From UBA4408 sp002389785 (GTDB taxonomy: Bacteria > Bacteroidota > Bacteroidia > UBA4408): a stretch of 64,000 nucleotides of DNA. The notes under the pieces were generated by a model. The model ran no database searches. It worked only from the letters and a program-made list of their open reading frames with translations, and was not told the DNA's origin. The first letter of the stretch is position 1; each line of letters starts with the position of its first letter. This document shows positions 56,855 to 64,000 of this stretch, piece after piece. The position numbers and the translations under genes were made by a program. Where the stretch lies: assembly GCA_035438985.1 (NCBI GenBank), contig DAORJK010000001.1, forward strand, positions 496,001-560,000, written 5' to 3'.

Positions 56855-59329
56855 ATGAATAAACGGATACGTATATCACTAATAGTAAGTAGTTACCTTT
56901 TCATTTTTACCGGAATTTTTGCCCAATCAGTTGTAAAAAAAGCAACGAAGCTTTATGCTAAGATGGCATATGATCAAGCCATACCAAAATATTTAGCTGC
57001 ACTTAAAAAAGATTCAATGAATGTGGAATATAGCAGCAAATTGGCTGATTGCTATCGCTTTACACATAATCCGGAACAAGCAGAACGCTGGTATAGTAAA
57101 TCTGTAAAGGCAGGAAAGGCCAAACCCATTGATATTTTTTATTATGCTCAGGCATTAATGAGCAATGGTAAATACCCCGAAGCACGTAAATGGTTGGAGG
57201 CATATAAACTTGTTGAACCTCAGGATATACGGGCAGAAAGTCTAATTAAAGCAATTGACAACATAAATGGGTATTTAGAAGATACGCAAAATTTTAAAAT
57301 CGAGAAACTAAACATCAACACCTTGGCATCCGATTTCGGAGCAGTTCAGTATAAAGATGGGATAATTTTTGTTACCTCTCGCGACCGCAATCAAGCTCTT
57401 AGCAGGACAAACAGTGCTACCGGTGAGAAGTTCTTTGCCCTGTATTTTGCCAAAGGAAAAGAAGACAGCTATTCGGAACCTAAAATTTTTGAAAAGTCAA
57501 TTCAAACTATCTACAACGATGGTCCCTTATGTTTTAATTCGACGCAAGATGAAATGTACGTTACCACCAACAATATTGAAGATGGTAAAACCAGAAAAAG
57601 CAAAGACGGAAATATCAATTTGAAAATTTACAGATATAAGTTTATTGAAAACGAATGGGTATTTAACAACGGTTTTCAAGCTAATAACGATCAATATAAT
57701 GTAGCCCATGCATCTTTAAGTGCTGATGGGAATGAACTTTATTTTGCCAGCGATATGCCCGGTGGTTATGGAGGTATGGACATTTACAGGTGTGTGAAAA
57801 AAGAAAACGGATGGGATACACCCGTGAATCTTGGTGACAAAATTAATACACCGGGGAATGAATTATTTCCTTTTATTAAGTCGGATGGAACACTCTATTT
57901 CACGTCTGGTGGGCACGAAGGATTAGGAGGTTTGGACATTTACTCTTCGCAAGAAAAGAATGGAACTTGGGCTTATGCAAAAAATTTAATGGCCCCTATC
58001 AATAGTAAAAACGACGATTTTGCTTTGGTATTCAACAGCGGTAACAATGACGGTTATTTTAGCTCCAATCGTACCACCAGTGCATATATGAAAACCAGTG
58101 ATGACAACATGTATCATTTTACCGTTTTAACACCTCCTCTAATTGAGTATACCATAAGTTTAAAAGATAGTGTTACGGATACCGATTTATCGGATGCTGA
58201 AATTACAGTAACCGATGCAGAAGGAAATGTTATAACTCAAAAATCTCCCAAGGGTTTGTTTACCTTAAAACTCGTACCTAATAAAACTTACCGCATTAAT
58301 ACTACTGTTTTTGCTTATATCAACCAACAAATTGATTGGACTTCAACCAGAAAAGAAACGCTTAAAGTTATTAAACTACAACGTTCACTAGGAATTGATT
58401 TGGAAATACAAGCCAAAGAAAGTTTCCTTTACCCTTATGGCATTGAAGGTTTAAAAGTGACCATCGTAAAAGCTAACACCAATCGTACAGAAGAATTCAT
58501 TTCTGCTCAAAATGGAAAAGTAAATGCGGTTTTACAACCTGAATCAATGTACTATATTATTGCTACAGGAAAAGGCAAAACTTCAAACAAATATTTTGTA
58601 AATACTACCGGTATTCTTGAAGGAAATAAACTTTACAAAACCATTTATCTCGACAATACTTTAGATCCATCAACTAATAAAAATTGGTGTTTAGTAAGTG
58701 GAATCCTGCTTGATAAATCAACTAACTTGCCACTTAAGGACGTAAAAGTTACACTGTATGAACCTACTACCAATACTAAAAAGCAAGAGGCGAATACAGA
58801 CGCTCTTGGTAAGTTCATGTTTTATAACATAGAATTAAATCAGGTGTATAAATTATTCGCTGCGAAAGAAGGTTATTTTACTCAAAGTGCTGAAACTTCA
58901 ACCAAAACATCCAAAGACTGCAAAGGGTTTATTCAGAATTTTCAACTGGATAAAATCATTCTGAACAAAGCCATAAAAATCGACAATATCTATTTCGATA
59001 GCGGCAAATGGAACATACGACCTGATGCTGCTAAAGAATTAAATAAGCTGGTGAAGTTGCTTAAAGACAATCCTACCATTGTGATTGAATTAAGCTCGCA
59101 TACCGACTCTCAGGGTAGTGCCGAAAGTAATCTAAACTTATCAGACAACCGTGCAAAAGCTTCAGCTCAATATATAATCGACAACGGAATTGACAGTAAA
59201 CGGGTCAGCGGAAAAGGGTTGGGTGAATCTCAACCCTTGAATAAATGTATCGACGGAGTTACCTGTACCGAAACCGAATACCAGGTAAATCGCAGAACAG
59301 AATTCAAAGTTGTTGGAAATTTAAATTAA
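56855..59329 (+). CDS. PorE-like TPR / PD40 / carboxypeptidase-regulatory / OmpA protein
   Basis: This is an 824-residue envelope protein. The signal peptide ends IFA before Gln. The order is: TPR-like helices (about 24-145); PD40/WD40-like propeller blades (about 150-415, with LYFASDMPGGYGGMDIY and LYFTSGGHEGLGGLDIY); carboxypeptidase-regulatory-like domains (about 430-510 and 615-690, GILLDKSTNLPLKDVKVTLYEP); and an OmpA peptidoglycan-binding domain (708-824, IYFDSGKWNIRPDAAKELNKL ... SSHTDSQGSAESNLNLSDNRA ... NRRTEFKVV). This order is that of PorE of the P. gingivalis T9SS, but the protein is longer and has an extra regulatory-like domain. It probably anchors the adhesin/SprF machinery to peptidoglycan. 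Confidence 0.88.
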   Translation: MNKRIRISLIVSSYLFIFTGIFAQSVVKKATKLYAKMAYDQAIPKYLAALKKDSMNVEYSSKLADCYRFTHNPEQAERWYSKSVKAGKAKPIDIFYYAQALMSNGKYPEARKWLEAYKLVEPQDIRAESLIKAIDNINGYLEDTQNFKIEKLNINTLASDFGAVQYKDGIIFVTSRDRNQALSRTNSATGEKFFALYFAKGKEDSYSEPKIFEKSIQTIYNDGPLCFNSTQDEMYVTTNNIEDGKTRKSKDGNINLKIYRYKFIENEWVFNNGFQANNDQYNVAHASLSADGNELYFASDMPGGYGGMDIYRCVKKENGWDTPVNLGDKINTPGNELFPFIKSDGTLYFTSGGHEGLGGLDIYSSQEKNGTWAYAKNLMAPINSKNDDFALVFNSGNNDGYFSSNRTTSAYMKTSDDNMYHFTVLTPPLIEYTISLKDSVTDTDLSDAEITVTDAEGNVITQKSPKGLFTLKLVPNKTYRINTTVFAYINQQIDWTSTRKETLKVIKLQRSLGIDLEIQAKESFLYPYGIEGLKVTIVKANTNRTEEFISAQNGKVNAVLQPESMYYIIATGKGKTSNKYFVNTTGILEGNKLYKTIYLDNTLDPSTNKNWCLVSGILLDKSTNLPLKDVKVTLYEPTTNTKKQEANTDALGKFMFYNIELNQVYKLFAAKEGYFTQSAETSTKTSKDCKGFIQNFQLDKIILNKAIKIDNIYFDSGKWNIRPDAAKELNKLVKLLKDNPTIVIELSSHTDSQGSAESNLNLSDNRAKASAQYIIDNGIDSKRVSGKGLGESQPLNKCIDGVTCTETEYQVNRRTEFKVVGNLN

Positions 59330-59383
59330 TAGACTTACTAAAGTGCGGAAGTAAAAACAAAAATTCAATACCTGAAAATAACT

Positions 59384-59391
59384 TATATTTG
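59384..59391 (+). promoter_or_regulatory. -7 box ahead of the MORN-repeat gene
   Basis: TATATTTG is a perfect TAnnTTTG box 29 bases before the start codon. Transcription is expected near 59398. The -33 region has no TTTG at the usual spacing, so strength or identity is uncertain. Confidence 0.45.
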
Positions 59392-59420
59392 AAACAAAAT
59401 CTCTTGCAAATTTTTTACAA

Positions 59421-60281
59421 ATGAAAAATATATTTCTTTTTATCGCTGTGCTTTTAACTAGCTTTCAAATTTCAAAAGGAAATGCTCCATTAGTAGTTGA
59501 CTCAACCAATAAAACAGATGCTGCCGGATTAAAACAAGGACATTGGGTAGTTGCTAATTCCGACGGTCGACTAGAAGGTTGTCCAGCGGATAAAAAAGTA
59601 GAAGAAGGAAATTTTATTGACGGTAAAAAAACAGGACTTTGGGTGCAATATTATTGCAATGGAAAAGTTAAAAACGAACTAACTTTTTCTAACAATCAAC
59701 CGAATGGTTATGCGAAGTTTTATTACACCAACGGTAAAATTTCTGAAGAAGGAATGTGGCAAAATAATGTTTGGATTGGCGGCTATAAATACTATTATGA
59801 AAACGGACAAATCGCCTACGAGTTTAATTATAATGCACATGGCAAAAGAGAAGGTCCTCAGAAATATTACCACGAAAACGGAAAAGTTAAAATTGAAGGC
59901 AATTGGATTGAAGGACAAGAAACAGGTGTATTAAAAGAATACTATGATGATGGAAGTCCGAAGTCTGAAAAAACATTTAACAATGGCCGACTTGATACCA
60001 ATAATGTAAAAATCTATCTGGAGAAAAAAGTAGAAGTTAAAAAGGAAGAAGTAAAGGTGGAGGAAGTAAAGCAAGAAGTTGTGAAAGAAGCTCTACCTGT
60101 GGGATATCTAAAAGATGGATTTAATAAAACTTACAACTCAAAAGGAAAGGTTGTAACAGAAGGGAATTATAAAAATAGCGTTCAAATTGATGGTAAAAAA
60201 TACGAGTACGAAGGAGATAAATTAGTTAAAACTTCGTTTTTGAAAGACGGTAAAATAGTGGATGTAAAAACAGAAAAATAA
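59421..60281 (+). CDS. Secreted MORN-repeat (YwqK-like) protein
   Basis: This 286-residue protein has a signal peptide (MKNIFLFIAVLLTSFQISKG) and repeated MORN_2 units, for example GNFIDGKKTGLWVQYYCNGKVKNELTF, PNGYAKFYYTNGKISEEGMW, EGPQKYYHENGKVKIEGNW and ETGVLKEYYDDGSPKSEKTF. A Lys/Glu/Val-rich linker (near 195-225) and one more unit (NKTYNSKGKVVTEGNYKNS) follow. Such proteins are commonly called YwqK-family antitoxins, but no toxin is adjacent and the signal peptide argues for an envelope role. It follows the PorE-like gene with its own likely promoter. Function is not established; a structural or binding role is inferred. Confidence 0.75.
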   Translation: MKNIFLFIAVLLTSFQISKGNAPLVVDSTNKTDAAGLKQGHWVVANSDGRLEGCPADKKVEEGNFIDGKKTGLWVQYYCNGKVKNELTFSNNQPNGYAKFYYTNGKISEEGMWQNNVWIGGYKYYYENGQIAYEFNYNAHGKREGPQKYYHENGKVKIEGNWIEGQETGVLKEYYDDGSPKSEKTFNNGRLDTNNVKIYLEKKVEVKKEEVKVEEVKQEVVKEALPVGYLKDGFNKTYNSKGKVVTEGNYKNSVQIDGKKYEYEGDKLVKTSFLKDGKIVDVKTEK

Positions 60282-60400
60282 TTCCTTTTCACATTTAATT
60301 AATCTTTCATTTTCTCGCTCGGTTTTCCCTGCATTGCTCGCAATGTAACGGTTGCTAAATTCTCCCAATACTCTTGCAGTACCAAATAAATAACTTGTTC

Positions 60401-61864
60401 ATGAATCAAGCTTTAGAAATATATAATACGCTTAGCCGAAAAAAGGAAGTTTTCAAACCTATTAATGCTCCTTTTGTTGGGCTTTATGTATGTGGACCTA
60501 CAGTATACAGCGATGTTCATTTAGGAAATTGCCGCACCTTTATTTCCTTTGATTTAGTTTATCGTTACCTGATTCACCTCGGCTATAAAGTGCGTTATGT
60601 GCGCAACATTACTGATGCCGGGCATTTAGAAGGCGACAGAGATGAAGGAGACGATAAGTTTGCAAAAAAGGCGAAATTGGAACAACTCGAACCCATGGAA
60701 ATTGTTCAACGATATACCTTGGGGTTTCGTCAAATAATGGCCGAGTTTAATGCACTGCCTCCGAGCATTGAGCCCACAGCAACCGGGCATATTGTAGAGC
60801 AAATTGAAATGACCAAAAAGCTAATTGACAATGGCTACGGCTATGAAGTTAACGGTACAGTATATTTTGATGTTGATAAATATGCGAAGGAGCAAGATTA
60901 CGGTATATTAACCAACCGAAAACTTGATGATTTATTAGACAACTCGCGCGAATTAAACGGTCAGGACGAGAAAAAAGGGAGACTCGATTTTGCACTTTGG
61001 ATTAAAGCAAAACCCGAGCACATCATGCGTTGGCCAAGTCCATGGGGAGAAGGATTTCCGGGATGGCACATCGAATGCAGTGCAATGAGCAAAAAATATT
61101 TAGGCAATACCTTCGACATACACGGAGGAGGAATGGATTTAGCTGCCACACATCATACCAACGAAATAGCCCAATCGCAAGGCTGCAACCATACTCATCC
61201 TGTTAATTTTTGGATGCATGCTAATATGCTTACGGTAAATGGTGTACGCATGAGTAAAAGTGCAGGTAATGGTTTTTTACCGGGTGAGCTTTTTACAGGC
61301 AACCACCCTTTGCTCCAAAAAGGCTATAGTCCTATGGCTGTTCGCTTTTTTATGATGCAAACACATTACCGCAGTACACTCGACTTTAGCAACGAAGCAC
61401 TCCAAGCATCAGAAAAAGGTTTTGCCAAACTGATGTCGGCTATGGAAACACTTAATTCCCTGAAACATTCTCCTAAATCGTCTGTTAATTGCGCTGAACT
61501 CAGCAAAAATTGTTACGCTGCCATGAACGACGATTTTAACAGCCCTGTGGTGATTGCCAATTTATTTGAAGGGGTGCGAATTATTAATTCTGTTCATGCC
61601 GGCACCGAAACCCTTACTGAACAAGATATTCAACTCTTAAAAAAGTTGTTCAACGATTTTGTAATCGATATTCTTGGCTTGAAAACTGAAAAATCTGAAA
61701 CTAGTTCAACTGCCTTAAAAGAGGTAATGCAAGTAATATTAGACATCAGAGCGGATGCAAAAAACAAAAAAGATTTTGCTACTTCCGATAAAATTAGAGA
61801 TGAATTGCTAAAACACAATATCACTATTAAGGATACTAAAGAAGGAACAATTTGGACTTTGTAA
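60401..61864 (+). CDS. cysS: Cysteinyl-tRNA synthetase
   Basis: This class I synthetase charges tRNA-Cys. It is 487 residues from ATG 60401 (MNQALEIYNTLSRKKEVF), the family N-terminus. A TTG start at 60374 would add nine unrelated residues. Motifs seen: zinc cysteine in YVCGPTVYSDVHLGNCRTF, where HLGN is the HIGH-motif equivalent; GWHIECSAMSKKYLG and HHTNEIAQSQG (remaining zinc ligands); and the KMSKS equivalent RMSKSAGN. A DALR anticodon-side helical region follows, ending ITIKDTKEGTIWTL. The 119-base gap before it shows only a short CATTGC/GCAATG palindrome. Confidence 0.97.
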   Translation: MNQALEIYNTLSRKKEVFKPINAPFVGLYVCGPTVYSDVHLGNCRTFISFDLVYRYLIHLGYKVRYVRNITDAGHLEGDRDEGDDKFAKKAKLEQLEPMEIVQRYTLGFRQIMAEFNALPPSIEPTATGHIVEQIEMTKKLIDNGYGYEVNGTVYFDVDKYAKEQDYGILTNRKLDDLLDNSRELNGQDEKKGRLDFALWIKAKPEHIMRWPSPWGEGFPGWHIECSAMSKKYLGNTFDIHGGGMDLAATHHTNEIAQSQGCNHTHPVNFWMHANMLTVNGVRMSKSAGNGFLPGELFTGNHPLLQKGYSPMAVRFFMMQTHYRSTLDFSNEALQASEKGFAKLMSAMETLNSLKHSPKSSVNCAELSKNCYAAMNDDFNSPVVIANLFEGVRIINSVHAGTETLTEQDIQLLKKLFNDFVIDILGLKTEKSETSSTALKEVMQVILDIRADAKNKKDFATSDKIRDELLKHNITIKDTKEGTIWTL

Positions 61865-62005
61865 CATTTTCATCCTTACATTGAGGTATAGAAATAACCT
61901 ATTAAACATTAGATTTATAAATGCTTTGGATGATGTAATTTCGTAATGAATCGAAAACGGCGCTTCAACAAAATTGCAAATTAGTAGCAACTCAAATTTT
62001 AACAA

Positions 62006-63001
62006 GTGAAAATAAAAGTACTTTATATTGTTGGTTCGATAGGATTGCTTTACGCATGTTCAAATCCTGCACCTGAAGTCCAAAATACTTTGCCTGATAC
62101 ACCTGTTCAAGAGGTTCAAAAAGTAAAAGCTCCTGATTTTAATTCCGATAGTGCTTTTGGTTTCTTAAAAAAACAAGTTGATTTTGGTCCACGTGTTCCG
62201 GGCACTAAAGCACATGCAAACTGTGCGGAATTTTTTCAACGCAAACTCAAAAGCTATCAACTGGAAGTAGTTCTACAAGAAGCGCCGGTTAGCACTTTTG
62301 ATGGAAATAAATTTACATTAAAAAATGTTATAGGCGCTTATCGTCCTCAACTAAAAAACAGAATTTTACTTACTGCACATTGGGATTCTCGCCCATTTGC
62401 TGACGAAGATGTTAAAAACATTGGAAAACCGATTGATGGTGCAAATGACGGTGCAAGCGGGGCTGCCGTGTTATTAGAAATAGCACGACAACTCTCTATT
62501 CATCAACCAAGCATTGGAGTTGATTTCTTATTAAATGATTTAGAAGACTATGGAGAACCTGATGGAGGAATGATGCTCCAACGCAAAACGGATACATGGT
62601 GTTTGGGAACACAATATTGGGCGAAAAACAAGTCCTCCGATTATCAACCAAAATTTGGTATACTGCTCGATATGGTAGGTGGCAAAAATCCTACTTTTCC
62701 TAAAGAAGGTACTTCCCTAGCTTATGCTCCCGAAATAGTTGAAAAAGTTTGGATGGTAGCAGCAAACTTAGGATATTCAAAATATTTTGTGTCAGATCAG
62801 ACCGGTCAAACAACCGACGACCATTTGTATATAAATAGTCTAGCCAACATACCTTGTATCGACATAGTTCACATGAACCCCGCCACCGGTACCTATCCAG
62901 AATTTCATCATACTCACTCCGATAATTTAAACGGCATTGATAAAAATACACTTAAAATAGTTGGTCAAACGGTATTGCAGGTGCTTTATGAAGAGCAATA
63001 A
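62006..63001 (+). CDS. M28-type glutaminyl-peptide cyclotransferase lipoprotein
   Basis: This 331-residue lipoprotein has a lipobox ending LLYAC with the acylated cysteine at residue 18. The body matches the zinc-dependent M28 fold of type II glutaminyl cyclases: QVDFGPRVPGTKAHANC, LLTAHWDSRPFADED, IDGANDGASGAAVLLEIARQL, LNDLEDYG, WCLGTQYWAKN, GILLDMVGGKNPTF and HHTHSDNLNGIDK. The His, Asp and His metal ligands and the acidic residues are in place. It closely resembles the P. gingivalis periplasmic enzyme as I recall it. The reaction converts N-terminal Gln to pyroglutamate, and many secreted proteins in this window expose Gln at +1. An aminopeptidase role is the alternative. The start is GTG. 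Confidence 0.85.
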   Translation: MKIKVLYIVGSIGLLYACSNPAPEVQNTLPDTPVQEVQKVKAPDFNSDSAFGFLKKQVDFGPRVPGTKAHANCAEFFQRKLKSYQLEVVLQEAPVSTFDGNKFTLKNVIGAYRPQLKNRILLTAHWDSRPFADEDVKNIGKPIDGANDGASGAAVLLEIARQLSIHQPSIGVDFLLNDLEDYGEPDGGMMLQRKTDTWCLGTQYWAKNKSSDYQPKFGILLDMVGGKNPTFPKEGTSLAYAPEIVEKVWMVAANLGYSKYFVSDQTGQTTDDHLYINSLANIPCIDIVHMNPATGTYPEFHHTHSDNLNGIDKNTLKIVGQTVLQVLYEEQ

Positions 63002-63061
63002 TTTTACCAATGTTCAACCTTTGAATACATTTTTTTATTTTGAATATCTCCTAAAATACAA

Positions 63062-63532
63062 ATGATACAATCAGTAAAACCGAGCTTTGACGATATTTAC
63101 ATGGAACTTGCGACTAATTTATCGCTCAAATCGCATTGTGTGAAGGCGAAGGTTGGAGCCGTGCTTACAAAAGATACTCGAATTATTTCACTTGGATATA
63201 ATGGCCCTCCTGCCGGAACACACAATTGTGATGAGGTTTGGCCAAGCGAAGGTTGTCCTCGCGATAGTAAAGGAAGTTGTTCGCTTGCATTACATGCCGA
63301 ACAAAATGCAATTTTATATGCTGCAAAAAACAATGTCTCAATTGAAGGTTCAACACTTTATGTAACACTCTCGCCGTGCATTTCGTGTGCTCGTGTTATT
63401 TACACTATCGGTATAAAAAAGATAATTTACCTTGATTCCTATGCCGAATATAAAAAACTTGATGTGGATGAAGGTGTTGAATTTCTTAAAAAATTTGGCG
63501 TTCAAGTGGAACGCTATTCTCGAAAGCAGTAA
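63062..63532 (+). CDS. dCMP/deoxycytidylate deaminase family protein
   Basis: This 156-residue zinc deaminase has the active-site motifs LHAEQNAILYAA (zinc His and catalytic Glu) and LSPCISCARVIY (two zinc cysteines). The N-terminal substrate region is VGAVLTKDTRIISLGYNGPPAGTHNCDE, with the extra structural-zinc segment EGCPRDSKGSCSLA typical of dCMP deaminase/ComEB. It makes dUMP from dCMP for thymidylate synthesis. It begins 60 bases after the cyclase gene and ends 3 bases before the next gene, so it is probably translated with it. Confidence 0.92.
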   Translation: MIQSVKPSFDDIYMELATNLSLKSHCVKAKVGAVLTKDTRIISLGYNGPPAGTHNCDEVWPSEGCPRDSKGSCSLALHAEQNAILYAAKNNVSIEGSTLYVTLSPCISCARVIYTIGIKKIIYLDSYAEYKKLDVDEGVEFLKKFGVQVERYSRKQ

Positions 63533-63535
63533 GCC

Positions 63536-64000
63536 ATGCAAAACACCATTTTATTTTCGCATTCCTACTTCCTTCAGTTCGACCCCAAACAATATAAACT
63601 TGGACAACCCTATGCACCACTGGCAACAATTACAGCTGCTGCATTTATGCGCGAAAAAGGGTATTCGGTTGATTTAATGGATGTTCAATTTGCTAATTCT
63701 GCCGAAGAACTTTTTCCAATTCTAAAACAACAATCTCCACGCTTTTTTGTGATGTACGATGATGGGTTTAATTATCTCACCAAAATGTGCCTTACCAATA
63801 TGCGTGATGCAGCTTTTAAATTAGCCCAATATGCTAAAAACTGTGGCAGTACTGTAATTTTTTCTAGTTCGGATGCAACAGACCGGGTTGAACTTTATTT
63901 GAACAACGGGGCCGATTACATTATTATTGGTGAAGGAGAACAAACTTTAGCAGAATTAATAGAAGGTCTTACTGAGAATAAAGAATTAACAACAATTGCA
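63536..64000 (+). CDS. Cobalamin-binding (probably radical SAM) protein, N-terminal part
   Basis: The frame from ATG 63536 stays open to the window edge, giving 155 residues. It begins MQNTILFSHSYFLQFDPKQ and contains PYAPLATITAAAFMREKGYSVDLMDVQFANS, TVIFSSSDATDRVELYLNNGADYIIIGEGEQTLAELIEGL. This is the pattern of a B12-binding domain in front of a radical SAM domain (YPPLGL-like start, GADYIIxGEGExTLxELI). The radical SAM CxxxCxxC motif would lie beyond the window. The usual DxHxxG cobalamin loop is not obvious, as is common in this subgroup. It starts 3 bases after the deaminase stop. Confidence 0.8.
   Translation, partial: MQNTILFSHSYFLQFDPKQYKLGQPYAPLATITAAAFMREKGYSVDLMDVQFANSAEELFPILKQQSPRFFVMYDDGFNYLTKMCLTNMRDAAFKLAQYAKNCGSTVIFSSSDATDRVELYLNNGADYIIIGEGEQTLAELIEGLTENKELTTIA

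Noticed and set aside
59421..60281. Toxin-antitoxin pair based on the YwqK-like name
   Set aside because: No toxin gene is adjacent and the protein has a signal peptide.
60330..60360. Palindrome CATTGC-TC-GCAATG as a cysS leader (T-box-like) element
   Set aside because: It is a single 6-bp palindrome without T-box sequences, and T-boxes are not expected in this phylum.
60374..60400. TTG start for cysS
   Set aside because: The nine extra residues are unlike the family, while ATG 60401 gives the usual N-terminus.

Overview
The window is chromosomal DNA from a member of the Bacteroidota, probably an environmental or uncultured lineage. The evidence is the AT-rich sequence, A-rich start contexts without Shine-Dalgarno sites, promoters of the TTTG-N19-TAnnTTTG type, type IX secretion (T9SS) sorting domains of both type A and type B, GEVED and Reg_prop/Y_Y_Y domains, a PorP/SprF protein, and Gln after many signal-peptide cleavage sites. 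No transposase, phage gene, tRNA, rRNA or CRISPR array was seen. The very large genes appear to have grown by internal tandem duplication.

Layout. (1) 1-4.4 kb: the 3' part of pyruvate kinase, tsaB, then on the minus strand a FucP-type sugar transporter followed by an N-acetylglucosamine-kinase-like ATPase. (2) 4.7-32.3 kb: eight secreted or surface proteins in a row on the plus strand. They are a 3844-residue giant with FG-GAP, GEVED, PKD and 14 tandem Ig-like repeats; three tandem beta-helix paralogues; a protein with three 'EYFFDSDPG' repeats; an LRR protein; a triple-GEVED protein; and a seven-repeat propeller protein. Five of the eight share one C-terminal cassette (Ig-like, two FN3-like segments, an 'SRSNIKNR' signature, then a type A sorting domain). 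(3) 32.5-35.7 kb: a Reg_prop/Y_Y_Y/SpoIIE-phosphatase transmembrane sensor. (4) 35.7-38.6 kb, minus strand: the operon HU, TPR membrane protein, a 30-residue basic AURKAIP1/COX24-like protein, and RNase G/E. A 163-nt leader full of perfect hairpins lies just upstream of RNase G. (5) 38.7-43.1 kb: mutY and another GEVED/E-set secreted protein. (6) 43.2-45.6 kb, minus strand: homogentisate dioxygenase and 4-hydroxyphenylpyruvate dioxygenase, which act in tyrosine breakdown. (7) 46-60.3 kb: a 3302-residue type B adhesin with 32 cadherin/Ig-like repeats, its likely SprF partner, a PorE-like TPR/PD40/CRD/OmpA protein and a MORN-repeat (YwqK-like) protein. (8) 60.4-64 kb: cysS, an M28-type glutaminyl cyclase lipoprotein, a dCMP deaminase and the start of a cobalamin-binding, probably radical-SAM, protein.

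How it fits together. Most of the DNA is given to the cell surface. Proteins are exported by Sec, many of them exposing Gln at +1. The lipoprotein cyclase at 62.0 kb could convert that Gln to pyroglutamate. T9SS then moves CTD-bearing cargo over the outer membrane, with SprF and the OmpA-family protein serving the type B adhesin. Housekeeping genes (pyk, tsaB, rng, HU, mutY, cysS) lie between these blocks. The most novel-looking items are the structured rng leader, the beta-helix trio with its conserved 'VRSTKSR' tail, the five-gene shared C-terminal cassette, and the adhesin/SprF/PorE-like locus.
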